This document shows positions 7,248 through 15,711 of a DNA stretch of 64,000 nt, one piece after another. Source of the stretch: Streptococcus suis S735. GTDB lineage: Bacteria > Bacillota > Bacilli > Lactobacillales > Streptococcaceae. A model generated the notes under the pieces. That model was not told the origin of the DNA. It searched no databases and saw only the letters and a list, made by a program, of their open reading frames with translations. Numbering within the stretch: position 1 is the first letter of the stretch; each line of letters opens with the position of its first letter. The stretch lies in assembly GCF_000294495.1 (NCBI RefSeq), contig NC_018526.1, forward strand, positions 248,001 through 312,000, given 5' to 3'. Made by a program: the position numbers and the translations under genes.

Positions 7248-9302
7248 ATGAGCAAGCAGAAAGTTGTGTCCAGTTTATTATTAAGCACAGTCGTATTAGG
7301 GGGATTAGCCTTTTATTCAACGACAACGGTTAAAGCAGAATCGCTAGAACCAGATGTTACATCAGTTAATGCAAGCGATGCTACTAATAAACCGGTAGTA
7401 CCAAATGAAGAGGGAGGCGACTTTTTAGCTGAAGAGGAGCTTGAAGATGATGACACTTTGGAAGAAGAATTAAATGAGAAAGCCGAAGAGGTTACTGAGC
7501 CATCTTCACCTGAAGCACTTCTCCAACCTCGTGCGATGATGAGTGATTCTGAAACTAGTGGTATGGAAGAAATTCCGATGAATGATGAACCTTCAGATAA
7601 TACGGAAGAAAAGGTAGAGAAGCAACAGTCGCCATTAATTCAAACCTCAAATGCAGATTATAAAAGTGGTAAAGATCAAGAGAAACTTAGGACATCAGTA
7701 TCTATAAATCTGTTGAAGGCGGAAGAAGGTCAGATTCAGTGGAAAGTAACTTTTGATACAAGCGAATGGTCTTTTAATGTTAAACATGGGGGTGTTTATT
7801 TTATTCTTCCAAATGGTTTGGACTTAACAAAGATTGTTGATAATAATCAACATGATATAACAGCCTCCTTCCCTACGGATATTAATGATTACAGAAATTC
7901 TGGTCAAGAAAAATATCGTTTCTTTAGTAGTAAACAAGGTCTTGACAACGAAAATGGTTTTAATTCTCAATGGAACTGGTCTGCTGGTCAAGCTAATCCT
8001 AGTGAAACAGTAAACAGTTGGAAATCAGGCAATCGTTTGTCTAAGATTTATTTCATAAATCAAATAACAGATACTACCGAATTGACCTATACTTTAACTG
8101 CTAAGGTAACTGAACCAAATCAGCAATCATTCCCTCTTCTGGCAGTGATGAAGAGCTTTACGTATACAAACTCTAAGAGTACAGAGGTTACTTCGCTAGG
8201 TGCACGTGAGATTACCCTTGAGAAAGAAAAAACTCTACCACCTAAGGAGAATCCAAAACCAGAGCCAGAAGCTCCAAAACCAGACGCTCCACAAGCGCCA
8301 TCAGCACCGGAATCTCCAACGGAAGAACCTAAGAAGGAAGACGCTCCAGCGCCATCGACTCCGGAAAAACAACCAGAAGTACCGGAATCACCAAACCCAG
8401 AGACACCAGACGCGCCATCGACTCCAAAAGATGAGCCGCAAGTTCCATCAATCCCAGAGGAGCAACCAAAAGAGACTCCAGCGCCAGAAGAACCTAAGAA
8501 GGAAGATACTCCGCAAACACCACAAGCGCCATCAACTCCTAAAGAGGAAGCACCGAAGGAAGAAGTTCCAACACCACCGGCTCCATCAGTACCAGAAGAG
8601 CAACCAAAAGAAACTCCAACACCAGAAGTTCCAAAACAAGAAGATGTTCAACCGGAAGCGCCAAAATCTGATAAAGTAGAATCTGACAAACAAATGCCAG
8701 AAACTAAGAAACCAGATATGAAGCAACCGAAGGCAGACGACATGCCTAAGGAACAAAAGCCGAAAGCCGACGAGCCAAAGGCAGAGCAACCACAAATGGA
8801 CAAACCACAAATGGAAGCTCCTAAGAAAGATTCGGAAGCGCCAAAATCTGATAAAGTAGAAACTGACAAGCAATTGCCAGAAACTAAGCAACCAGATATG
8901 AAGCAACCGAAGGCAGACGACATGCCTAAGGAACAAAAACCGAAAGCCGACGAGCCAAAGGCAGAGCAACCACAAATGGACAAACCACAAATGGAAGCTC
9001 CTAAGAAAGATTCGGAAGCACCAAAATCTGATAAAGTAGAAACTGACAAACCAATGCCAGAAACTAAACAACCAGATATGAAGCAACCGAAGGCAGATAA
9101 ACCAGAAGCAGAGAAAGCTCAAATGCCACGGACAGAGGGTATGAAGCCTGAATCTAAGGCTTCAATGATGCCAAAAGCAGAGGCACCAAAAGCAACTTTG
9201 CCAAATACAGGCGAAGCAAGTAGCGCAATAGGCTGGCTAGGTGGTGCTTTAGCCACTCTTGCCACAGGCTTGTATCTATTCAAAAACAAAAAAGAAGAAT
9301 AG
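7248..9302 (+). CDS. LPXTG cell-wall-anchored surface protein with proline-rich repeats
   Basis: A 684-residue surface protein. Residues 1-30 are a signal peptide (SKQKVVSSLLLSTVVLGGLA, cleavage near VKAE). Residues about 30-145 are acidic and low complexity. Residues about 148-320 form a probable folded domain (IQWKVTFDTSEWSF, VYFILPNGLDLTKIVD, ELTYTLTAKV) shared with the next gene. Residues about 330-470 are Pro/Glu/Lys-rich stalk, and 470-620 are tandem 60-residue repeats. The C-terminus has LPNTG at 651-655, a hydrophobic segment and a KNKKEE tail, so sortase A would link it to peptidoglycan. The start at 7248 is set by AAGGAG upstream. An adhesin role is inference from architecture; I do not recognise the named protein. 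Confidence 0.92.
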   Translation: MSKQKVVSSLLLSTVVLGGLAFYSTTTVKAESLEPDVTSVNASDATNKPVVPNEEGGDFLAEEELEDDDTLEEELNEKAEEVTEPSSPEALLQPRAMMSDSETSGMEEIPMNDEPSDNTEEKVEKQQSPLIQTSNADYKSGKDQEKLRTSVSINLLKAEEGQIQWKVTFDTSEWSFNVKHGGVYFILPNGLDLTKIVDNNQHDITASFPTDINDYRNSGQEKYRFFSSKQGLDNENGFNSQWNWSAGQANPSETVNSWKSGNRLSKIYFINQITDTTELTYTLTAKVTEPNQQSFPLLAVMKSFTYTNSKSTEVTSLGAREITLEKEKTLPPKENPKPEPEAPKPDAPQAPSAPESPTEEPKKEDAPAPSTPEKQPEVPESPNPETPDAPSTPKDEPQVPSIPEEQPKETPAPEEPKKEDTPQTPQAPSTPKEEAPKEEVPTPPAPSVPEEQPKETPTPEVPKQEDVQPEAPKSDKVESDKQMPETKKPDMKQPKADDMPKEQKPKADEPKAEQPQMDKPQMEAPKKDSEAPKSDKVETDKQLPETKQPDMKQPKADDMPKEQKPKADEPKAEQPQMDKPQMEAPKKDSEAPKSDKVETDKPMPETKQPDMKQPKADKPEAEKAQMPRTEGMKPESKASMMPKAEAPKATLPNTGEASSAIGWLGGALATLATGLYLFKNKKEE
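8655..9106 (+). repeat. 180-bp tandem repeat inside the surface-protein gene
   Basis: Copies start at 8655, 8835 and 9015 (each with gaagcgccaaaatctga or one-base variant). The first two are full length and nearly identical; the third is cut off after about 90 bases. Each unit encodes 60 residues of Lys/Pro/Glu/Gln-rich sequence including PDMKQPKADDMPKEQKPKA. The near identity implies recent duplication and probable copy-number variation between strains. Confidence 0.92.
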
Positions 9303-9346
9303 TCATTATTGAATAAGATATAAGAACTTCCCTCTTCTAAGTTCAT

Positions 9347-9395
9347 AAAAGACTCCAGATCATCGCTGTAGAAGCCTTGGTTTGGAGTCTTTTTG
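9347..9395 (+). terminator. Terminator after the first surface-protein gene
   Basis: AAAAGACTCCA and TGGAGTCTTTT form an 11-bp stem with a 25-base loop, followed by T residues. This is the only clear feature in the first part of the 434-base gap 9303-9736; the rest is AT-rich and holds the palindromes listed separately. Confidence 0.75.
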
Positions 9396-9543
9396 TTAAA
9401 TATTCTTAGAAAATAACAAAATAGATAAATATTAGATACCCTCTAGAAAAAATTTAGTTTAGGATGTTATACTAACGCTAAAACAATAATATCAATTTTT
9501 GAAAATACTAGATTGGAATAAAAATCTAATCGCCATATTTTAG

Positions 9544-9561
9544 AACCTGTACTTACAAGTA
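9544..9561. promoter_or_regulatory. Imperfect half-copy of the 9681 palindrome
   Basis: AACCTGTA, 2 bases, TACAAGTA repeats the left arm of the perfect palindrome at 9681-9698 with three mismatches in the right arm. Two such sites about 137 bases apart would suit a dimeric regulator. Speculative. Confidence 0.3.
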
Positions 9562-9680
9562 AAGAGCTTTTATGTAAGAGATAGTTTTTCGCTAATCAAG
9601 TTAATTTTTTGAGGGAATGCTGGCTGTATTTTGAAAAAACGAACGATGAGTAGCTTAAAAATGCCTTAGATGGGAGTGCT

Positions 9681-9698
9681 AACCTGTAAATACAGGTT
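9681..9698. promoter_or_regulatory. Perfect palindrome upstream of the second surface-protein gene
   Basis: AACCTGTA and TACAGGTT flank two A residues, giving a perfect 18-base dyad about 38 bases upstream of the start codon at 9737. Its position suggests an operator for a dimeric repressor. It has no U-tract and is too short to be a terminator. Confidence 0.5.
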
Positions 9699-9736
9699 CT
9701 TAGTAAATTGAAGTAAATAGAGTAAAGGAGCACATT

Positions 9737-11776
9737 ATGAGCAAACAAAAAGTTGTGACAAATCTATTGCTTAGTACAGCTGTACTAGGTGGTTTTCTAA
9801 TATGTCACGCACCATCTGTAAGCGCAGAAACAGGCAATCTTCAAGAAATACCTACTGAATCTGCTACGGTTAGCTCAGAAAATCAAACTGCGACCGCAGT
9901 CGATGGAATTTCACCTACGGATAACCAATTACCTACGTCAGAAGAGGGTGATAAACAGGCTCCAGAAGAAAAACTAGTTTCTAGCGATTCTACGAGAGAA
10001 GAAAGTGCTACGCAGGTAGCGACAGATCCGGATGCACCATCTCAATCATTAAGTGTGTCAGGGGCGGAAATTTCAACGGCAGATTCAAATATTCAACAAG
10101 CCGAAGAGAAACTGATTCAAGAATCGAATTATTATAGATTTGACACGCATCAAGGTGAACAGATTAGGAAGGCAGTATCTATAGAAAAAATATCGGCAGA
10201 TAATGACGAAATTAAGTGGAAAGTAACTTTTGATAGAAAAAATTGGACCTTTAGTGGAGAGGGGAGTGGCTATTACTTTATTCTTCCAAAAGGCTTACAA
10301 TTAACCAAAATTATTGATAGCCAGTCTGAAGAGGATATTTTCAATAAGTTCCCTAAGGATGTCAATAGTGAGGCAAATTCTGGCGGGCAGCCGTATCGCT
10401 TTTTTAGTAGAGAAAAAAATGCTAATAATGATGAGCGTAGTTTTGAAAGTCAGTGAGGTTGGTCTGTTGGACGTGTAGGAGGAGAGCTAGAAAAATGGAA
10501 GGAAGAAAGTTCCAGCATCTATTTTCTACAAGTACAGCGAGATTCCGTTGCTAAAGAAAAAGCGACATATGAACTGACGGCACAGGTGACAAATCGAGAA
10601 ATGCAGACTTTCCCGGTTTTAGCTGTGGTGAAGAATTTTAAAGAGCGAATATTTTTCTCCAGAGATGAGATTACTTCTGCTGCTGGTTTGAGATTAAAGG
10701 TATCGGAAAGTGCTAAGCCAAATAATGAAGGGATTACTATTATCGGAGATTCATCTCCAGAAAGCGACAGGACTCCTGAACCGCGGGGAGATAGGACTCC
10801 GGATATAGATGTACCAAAGGCAGAGGTTCCAAAAGTTGAGCAACCAAAACCAAAGGCCCCTGAAGTTCAACTGCCTGCTCCTAAGGCTCCGGAATCTGTG
10901 CCACCAAAAGTAATGCCTCCAGCCCCCAAAGTTCCAGACGTTAAGACGCCAAAAGTTGAGTACCCTGATACAGATGCTCCTGAGATTGAGTCACCAAAAG
11001 CTCCTGAAACTGAACGACCAGAAGTCTTACCACCGACGCCAAAAGTCCCAGAAGTTGAGGTTCCGAAAGTAATTCCACCGACCTCAAAAGTTCCAGAAGC
11101 TGAGCTACCGAAAGTTGAGCAGCCAAAACCGAAGGTTCCAGAAGTTCACCTTCCTGCTCCTAAGTCTCCGGAAACTGAGCCACCCAAAGTAATGTCCCCA
11201 GCCCCCAAAGTTCCAGACGTTAAGACGCCAAAAGAGGCGCCTCTGCCACCAAAAACTCCGGGCGTTGAGGTTCCGAAAGTAATTCCACCGACCCCAAAAG
11301 CCCCAGAAGTTGAGGTTCCGAAAGTAACACCACCGACCTCGAAAGTTCCAGAAGTTGAGACACCGAAAGTTGAGCAGCCAAAACCGAAGGTTCCAGAAGT
11401 TCACCTTCCTGCTCCTAAGTCTCCAGAAGTTGAGGTTCCGAAAGTAACACCACCAACCTCAAAAATTCCAGACGTTAAGACGCCAAAATCTCCGGAAGTT
11501 GCGCACCCAGAAGTTGAGAAACCCGCCGGAATCCAACCAGAAAAGGGTCAACCTGAGGTTAATAAACCCAATATTATCCATTCGGAGGTGCTTCAATCCG
11601 AAGTTAAGAAAACGGAATCTGGAGTTTCAATGGCTCCAAAGGTAGGAATACAAAAAGAGACTTTACCAAATACGGGTGAAACGAGCAACACCCTAGTATG
11701 GCTAGGTGGTGCTCTAGCTACCCTTGCATCAAGTTTGTATCTTTTCAAACAACACAGGCAAAGAGAAGAGGAATGA
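9737..11776 (+). pseudogene. LPXTG surface protein, paralogue of the upstream gene, interrupted by in-frame TGA
   Basis: A single reading frame of 680 codons from the ATG at 9737 (AAAGGAG upstream) to the stop at 11776, broken only by TGA at 10454-10456. The paralogue at 7248 has SQWNWSAGQ where this gene reads SQ-stop-GWSVGR, so a Trp codon TGG became TGA. The signal peptide (MSKQKVVTNLLLSTAVLGG) and domain at about residues 135-310 match the paralogue. The rest is a long Pro/Glu/Lys/Val stalk with PKVEQPKPK-type repeats, LPNTG at 643-647, hydrophobic segment and basic tail. As written, only a 239-residue secreted fragment without wall anchor would be made. Confidence 0.85.
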
Positions 11777-11876
11777 TTTTACGCTAATGCTATATTTTTG
11801 GAACGCCAATAAGGCTTATCTACCATGGACTAAGAAAATTTAGAACAGTTGTAAATAGAAAACGTTCCAAAATCTG

Positions 11877-11934
11877 AACTGCACCCCAAAAGTTAGAGGT
11901 GAAATCTAATTTTTGAGGTGCTTTTCTTGTAAGG
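11877..11934 (+). repeat. IS-end-like hairpin
   Basis: GCACCCCAAAAGTTAGA and TCTAATTTTTGAGGTGC (separated by GGTGAAA) pair along 17 positions with two G-U pairs, preceded by tgaact. The tgaactgcacccc motif resembles the termini of streptococcal IS3-family elements from memory. No transposase lies beside it, so it is a solo end or has been kept as a terminator for the surface gene (it is followed by TTTTCTT). Confidence 0.45.
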
Positions 11935-11976
11935 TCAAGACACAAAGACAAGATTGAAATTTATCGTTTGCAATGA

Positions 11977-12153
11977 TATGAAGGAGTTGGTTATATATTT
12001 TGTTTTATCAATACTAGTTTGAATGTTATTCGAGAATTTGTAGGACATTCTGAGGATGGTAAGGAGATAGTGAAAATCTATCTTCATGTAATACAAAAAG
12101 GAAAACGTAAGATTGAACAGGCTATGCTAGATTTAGCAGAAATTATCATTTGA
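11977..12153 (+). pseudogene. Tyrosine recombinase (integrase) C-terminal remnant
   Basis: An open stretch of 58 codons without a start ends at TGA 12151-12153 and reads NVIREFVGHSEDGKEIVKIY then LHV. This matches the C-terminal catalytic box of tyrosine recombinases (xLGHxx, then the IYxHV segment with the nucleophilic Tyr). The rest of the enzyme is missing. It marks an old mobile-element insertion next to the surface-protein genes, inside the 470-base gap 11777-12246, which otherwise holds only the IS-like hairpin and the rpmG terminator. Confidence 0.6.
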
Positions 12154-12197
12154 TTTATTTTAATCAGTTAAAATTCAGTTATTTTGTCAAAAACAAA

Positions 12198-12236
12198 AGA
12201 AAAAAGCCTTTGAAACGTTGATTTCATAGGCTTTCT
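12198..12236 (-). terminator. Terminator of the rpmF-rpmG operon
   Basis: On the minus strand AAAGCCTATGAAA pairs with TTTCAAAGGCTTT and is followed by a T-run, just beyond the rpmG stop. Confidence 0.8.
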
Positions 12237-12246
12237 GTATGTTGTC

Positions 12247-12396
12247 TTATTTTACCTCAGTAAAAATCACGTGCTTACGCAATTTTGGTGAGTATTTTTT
12301 CAATTGAAGACGGTCTGGAGTGTTACGTTTGTTTTTTGAAGTAAGGTACAAACGCTCACCAGATTCTTTGTGTTCAAGTGTAATATTTACGCGCAT
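12247..12396 (-). CDS. rpmG: 50S ribosomal protein L33
   Basis: A 49-residue basic protein, [20 protein letters not shown] to the C-terminal HVIFTEVK, with the typical L33 length and [10 protein letters not shown] segment. It lacks the Cys pairs of the zinc-binding form, so it is the zinc-independent (C-minus) paralogue. It lies 15 bases after rpmF on the same strand with AGAAGGGAG before its ATG. It is a structural component of the large ribosomal subunit near the E site. Confidence 0.96.
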   Translation of the reverse strand: MRVNITLEHKESGERLYLTSKNKRNTPDRLQLKKYSPKLRKHVIFTEVK

Positions 12397-12411
12397 GGTA
12401 TCTCCCTTCTA

Positions 12412-12594
12412 TTATTCAGCTGAAGCAGCCTTGGCAATTTTACGTCCTTTGTAGTATCCTTTCAAAGATACACGGTGTGAACGTGAGTAATCTCCAGTAG
12501 TTTCATCAAATTTCACAGTTGGAGCTGCTACTTTATAGTGAGTACGACGTTTGTTTTTCTTCGCTTTTGAAGTGCGACGTGCAGGTACTGCCAT
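12412..12594 (-). CDS. rpmF: 50S ribosomal protein L32
   Basis: The 60-residue product [20 protein letters not shown] to [12 protein letters not shown] is a standard L32. No zinc-ribbon Cys residues are present, as in many streptococci. A GGAGGAAAGAA ribosome site precedes the ATG. It is first gene of a two-gene operon with rpmG, which is the usual order in streptococci, and is divergent from hisS. Confidence 0.97.
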
Positions 12595-12675
12595 TTCTTT
12601 CTTCCTCCATTAAATGTCAGGGTCAAGCCCTTTTTAAATCTAAAAATAGTGCGTATGACTTTCGCCAACTTTAAC

Positions 12676-12704
12676 AGTATAACAAAAGTTTTTTGTAAAG
12701 TAAA
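12676..12704 (-). promoter_or_regulatory. Probable rpmF promoter
   Basis: On the minus strand TTTACT, 17 bases, TATACT fits a sigma-A promoter about 82 bases upstream of the rpmF start. Confidence 0.5.
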
Positions 12705-12756
12705 GTTACTTGACAGATTTTTTTCACTTTTTTGGAAAATAGCAGAGCATTTATGG

Positions 12757-12869
12757 TAAAATAAGGAGGATTGCAAGGCTCGACTGGTAGAGTTTGAGCC
12801 CTTATGACTTAATTTGGAAAGGAAGAAGCACAACTTCGAGCGATATAAGTTGGCTCTATACACTTTATT
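12757..12869 (+). promoter_or_regulatory. hisS promoter -10 and leader
   Basis: An extended -10 (TGG TAAAAT, 12754-12762) is followed by a leader of about 100 bases that contains a small hairpin (GGCTC 12777 with GAGCC 12800). There is no clear Shine-Dalgarno site close to the hisS ATG and no T-box sequence. What the leader does is unknown. Confidence 0.4.
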
Positions 12870-14153
12870 ATGAAACTACAAAAACCAAAGGGAACACAGG
12901 ATTTACTACCGCAGGATTCTGCCAAATGGCAGTACGTGGAAAACTTTACCCGCAGCATTTTCAAACAGTACAATTACGCTGAGATTCGCACACCAATCTT
13001 TGAGCATTACGAGGTGATCAGCCGTTCGGTTGGCGATACGACGGACATTGTGACCAAGGAGATGTACGATTTCTATGACAAGGGAGAGCGTCATATCACC
13101 CTCCGTCCAGAAGGGACGGCACCGGTTGTTCGCTCCTATGTAGAGAACAAGCTGTTTGCTCCAGAAGTACAAAAACCTGCTAAGTTCTATTACATGGGCC
13201 CAATGTTCCGCTATGAGCGTCCGCAGGCAGGTCGTCTCCGTCAGTTCCACCAGATTGGTGTGGAGTGCTTTGGTTCCAATAACCCAGCGACAGACGTAGA
13301 AACCATTGCTATGGCCTATCACTTCTTTGAAGAGTTGGGGATCAAGGACATTCGCCTCCACCTCAACAGTCTGGGCAATCCAGAGAGCCGTGCTGCCTAC
13401 CGTCAGGCTTTGATTGACTATCTGACGCCGCTCAAGGAACAGTTGTCTAAAGATAGCCAGCGCCGTCTAGAAGAAAATCCTTTGCGTGTGTTGGATTCCA
13501 AGGAAAAAGAAGACAAGGTTGCTGTGGAAAATGCACCGTCCATCTTGGACTATCTAGATGAAGAAAGTACAGTCCACTTCGAGGCAGTCAGGTCCATGCT
13601 GGACAACCTAGGCATTACTTACACAATTGACACCAACATGGTACGCGGTTTGGACTACTATAACCATACTATTTTCGAGTTTATGACAGAAGTGGGTGGC
13701 AATGACCTGACCATCTGTGCCGGTGGACGTTACGACGGTTTGGTGACCTACTTTGGTGGACCAGAAACGCCAGCTTTTGGCTTTGGTATGGGCATTGAGC
13801 GCCTCATCCTAGTCCTTGAAAAGCAAGGCATCGAGCTCCCTCTCGATACCCAGTTAGATGTTTACATCGCGGTTTTGGGTCAGGAGGCCAATGGCGGAGC
13901 GCTTGATCTTGTTCAAGCCATTCGCAAGCAAGGTTTCCGTGCAGAACGTGACTATCTGGACCGCAAGCTCAAGGCCCAGTTTAAGTCAGCAGATGTCTTT
14001 GGAGCCAAGGCTATCATTACCCTGGGTGGTAGCGAAATTGAATCTGGACAGGTTGTGGTCAAAAATAACCAGACAAGAAGTCAAGTTGAAACAAGCTTGG
14101 AAGCACTTAAAACAGATTTTGCAAGTATTTTAGAAGAATTGGAGAAGCAGTAG
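12870..14153 (+). CDS. hisS: Histidyl-tRNA synthetase
   Basis: A 427-residue class II aminoacyl-tRNA synthetase of normal length. It begins [14 protein letters not shown], has motif 2 [16 protein letters not shown] at about residues 112-127, the histidine-specific motifs [13 protein letters not shown] (about 259) and AGGRYDGL (about 285), motif 3 around [11 protein letters not shown] (about 307), and an anticodon-binding domain after residue 330. It charges tRNA-His in the cytoplasm. The gene is transcribed alone and ends in a terminator overlapping its stop. Confidence 0.97.
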   Translation: MKLQKPKGTQDLLPQDSAKWQYVENFTRSIFKQYNYAEIRTPIFEHYEVISRSVGDTTDIVTKEMYDFYDKGERHITLRPEGTAPVVRSYVENKLFAPEVQKPAKFYYMGPMFRYERPQAGRLRQFHQIGVECFGSNNPATDVETIAMAYHFFEELGIKDIRLHLNSLGNPESRAAYRQALIDYLTPLKEQLSKDSQRRLEENPLRVLDSKEKEDKVAVENAPSILDYLDEESTVHFEAVRSMLDNLGITYTIDTNMVRGLDYYNHTIFEFMTEVGGNDLTICAGGRYDGLVTYFGGPETPAFGFGMGIERLILVLEKQGIELPLDTQLDVYIAVLGQEANGGALDLVQAIRKQGFRAERDYLDRKLKAQFKSADVFGAKAIITLGGSEIESGQVVVKNNQTRSQVETSLEALKTDFASILEELEKQ

Positions 14154-14172
14154 TCTAAAGCTGCTTCTTTTT
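14144..14172 (+). terminator. hisS terminator
   Basis: GAAGCAG and CTGCTTC form a 7-bp stem followed by TTTTT; the left arm lies inside the last hisS codons. Confidence 0.85.
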
Positions 14173-14183
14173 ATTTTAGAAAG

Positions 14184-14213
14184 CAAAAAAGAAGCGATTG
14201 GATAATCACTTCT
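14184..14213 (-). terminator. adhP terminator
   Basis: On the minus strand AGAAGTGATT pairs with AATCGCTTCT (G-U allowed) around an ATCC loop, followed by TTTTTT. Confidence 0.85.
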
Positions 14214-14233
14214 TGAAAATAGTGGAGAACGCA

Positions 14234-15259
14234 TTAGTGTGAGTGGCAGAAGTCTAAGACCATACGACCTTGGATAGTACCGGCAACCATTTCATTGAAG
14301 ACTGCTTCGGCATCTTCGACAGGGCGTTTTTGAACGACTGGAACAACTAGTCCCATAGCACCGAAGTGGAAGACCTCTTCTAAATCTTTACGAGTACCAA
14401 CTAGTGAGCCGACCACTTTGATACCGTCTAGCACAGTCTTCACGATACTGAGGTCCATGTATTCAGATGGAAGTCCGACAGCTACTACATATCCACCAGC
14501 ACGAACACTGTCAATAGCTTGGTTGAAGGCTACTTTGGAAACAGCTGTTACAACAGTAGAGTGTACACCGCCACCAGTAATTTCTTTAATATATCCAGGA
14601 ACATCTTCTACTTCAAGTCCGTTGATCGTCACATCTGCACCAACTTCTTTGGCGAGTTCCAATTTATCATTATTGATGTCTACGGCGATAACATGAGCGT
14701 TGAAGACTTTTTTAGCGTATTGTACAGCAAGGTTTCCAAGTCCACCAGCACCATAGATAGCAATCCATTGACCTGGTTCCAAGTGAGCTTCTTTAATCGC
14801 TTTGTAGCAAGTAACGCCAGCACAAGTGATAGAACTTGCTTGAGCTGGATCAAGACCTTCTGGAACTTTTACTGCATAGTCCGCTGTTACAATACATTGC
14901 TCAGCCATACCACCGTCAACAGAGTAGCCTGCATTTTTTACGGTACGGCAGAGAGTTTCGCGACCGGTTGTACAATATTCACACATACCACAGCCTTGGA
15001 AGAACCAAGCAACGCTGACACGGTCACCAACTTTTAGACTGGTAACACCAGGTGCGATTTCTGTAACAATACCGATTCCTTCGTGACCAAGAACGCGACC
15101 AGGAACCTTACCAAAATCACCATTGGCAACGTGGAGGTCAGTGTGACAAACACCACAGTACTCAATTTGGACCAAAGCCTCACCAGCTTCGAGTGGACGA
15201 AGTTCCTTTTCGACAACGACAACACCAGTAGATTCTGGATTTACAACGACTGCTTTCAT
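14234..15259 (-). CDS. adhP: Zinc-dependent alcohol dehydrogenase AdhP
   Basis: A 341-residue medium-chain dehydrogenase. The catalytic zinc ligands are in CGVCHTDLH (about residues 35-43) and GHEGIGIV (about 59); the structural zinc ligands are in [16 protein letters not shown] (about 90-105); the Rossmann motif is [13 protein letters not shown] (about 170). It interconverts ethanol/propanol and aldehydes with NAD(H) in the cytoplasm. AGGAGG precedes the start. A Rex-type operator lies 65-82 bases upstream, so it is probably induced when NADH is high. It is divergent from adhE, which carries similar sites. Confidence 0.95.
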   Translation of the reverse strand: MKAVVVNPESTGVVVVEKELRPLEAGEALVQIEYCGVCHTDLHVANGDFGKVPGRVLGHEGIGIVTEIAPGVTSLKVGDRVSVAWFFQGCGMCEYCTTGRETLCRTVKNAGYSVDGGMAEQCIVTADYAVKVPEGLDPAQASSITCAGVTCYKAIKEAHLEPGQWIAIYGAGGLGNLAVQYAKKVFNAHVIAVDINNDKLELAKEVGADVTINGLEVEDVPGYIKEITGGGVHSTVVTAVSKVAFNQAIDSVRAGGYVVAVGLPSEYMDLSIVKTVLDGIKVVGSLVGTRKDLEEVFHFGAMGLVVPVVQKRPVEDAEAVFNEMVAGTIQGRMVLDFCHSH

Positions 15260-15323
15260 AAGCAGACCTCCTGTTTTAATATTTTATGTACATTTTTGGA
15301 TGTGTTAATATAGTTGTTTTATA

Positions 15324-15341
15324 TTGTTAAGAATATCACAA
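15324..15341. promoter_or_regulatory. Rex-type operator upstream of adhP
   Basis: TTGTTAAGAATATCACAA matches the Rex consensus TTGTGA-N6-TCACAA with one mismatch. Rex is the NADH/NAD-responsive repressor of fermentation genes in Gram-positives. Confidence 0.75.
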
Positions 15342-15440
15342 TGTGAACAAAAATGCAAGAGTAGAAAAGGAGGGACAAATGAATATAAAATTGAAAATTA
15401 TCACGTAATTACTACAAAATTTTCAAAAAAATCTATTTAC

Positions 15441-15455
15441 ATGGAAGCGTTTTCT
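15441..15455. promoter_or_regulatory. cre-like site upstream of adhE
   Basis: ATGGAAGCGTTTTCT matches the CcpA consensus WTGNAANCGNTNNCA except for the last base. It sits about 260 bases before adhE in the 452-base adhP/adhE gap. Confidence 0.6.
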
Positions 15456-15575
15456 TGATAAACTAGTATCGTAAATGTTAGAGAAAGAATAAATGATAAA
15501 GATTTGTCTTACTTTATGTATTTTTCGACCAAACAAAGCAGAAACAAATCTGAACGTTTTCTGAAAACAGGAAAA

Positions 15576-15590
15576 AGTAAGCGCTTTCCA
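15576..15590. promoter_or_regulatory. Second cre-like site upstream of adhE
   Basis: AGTAAGCGCTTTCCA contains the symmetric cre core AAGCGCTTTCCA but has GT in place of the leading TG. Confidence 0.5.
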
Positions 15591-15606
15591 AAACAAAACA
15601 GAAAAA

Positions 15607-15624
15607 ATGTGAAAAAATTAACAA
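15607..15624. promoter_or_regulatory. Rex-type operator 1 upstream of adhE
   Basis: ATGTGAAAAAATTAACAA resembles TTGTGA-N6-TCACAA with two mismatches. Confidence 0.55.
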
Positions 15625-15663
15625 TTTCTCTTTACAAATAAAATAAAAAATAGTAGAATAACA

Positions 15664-15681
15664 TTGTGAAAAAGTTAACAA
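15664..15681. promoter_or_regulatory. Rex-type operator 2 upstream of adhE
   Basis: TTGTGAAAAAGTTAACAA matches the Rex box with one mismatch and lies 31 bases before the adhE start, where binding would block transcription. Confidence 0.75.
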
Positions 15682-15711
15682 ATAGTTAGCAAGTATATTT
15701 GGAGGAACACA

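Noticed and set aside
8586..9122. Long minus-strand open frames opposite the surface-protein repeats
   Set aside because: They arise from the Pro/Lys/Glu codon bias and 180-bp period of the plus-strand gene; products are repetitive Cys/Phe/Leu-rich and lack ribosome sites.
12763..12869. T-box riboswitch upstream of hisS
   Set aside because: The leader is short and lacks the conserved AGGGTGGNACCGCG T-box sequence and an antiterminator.
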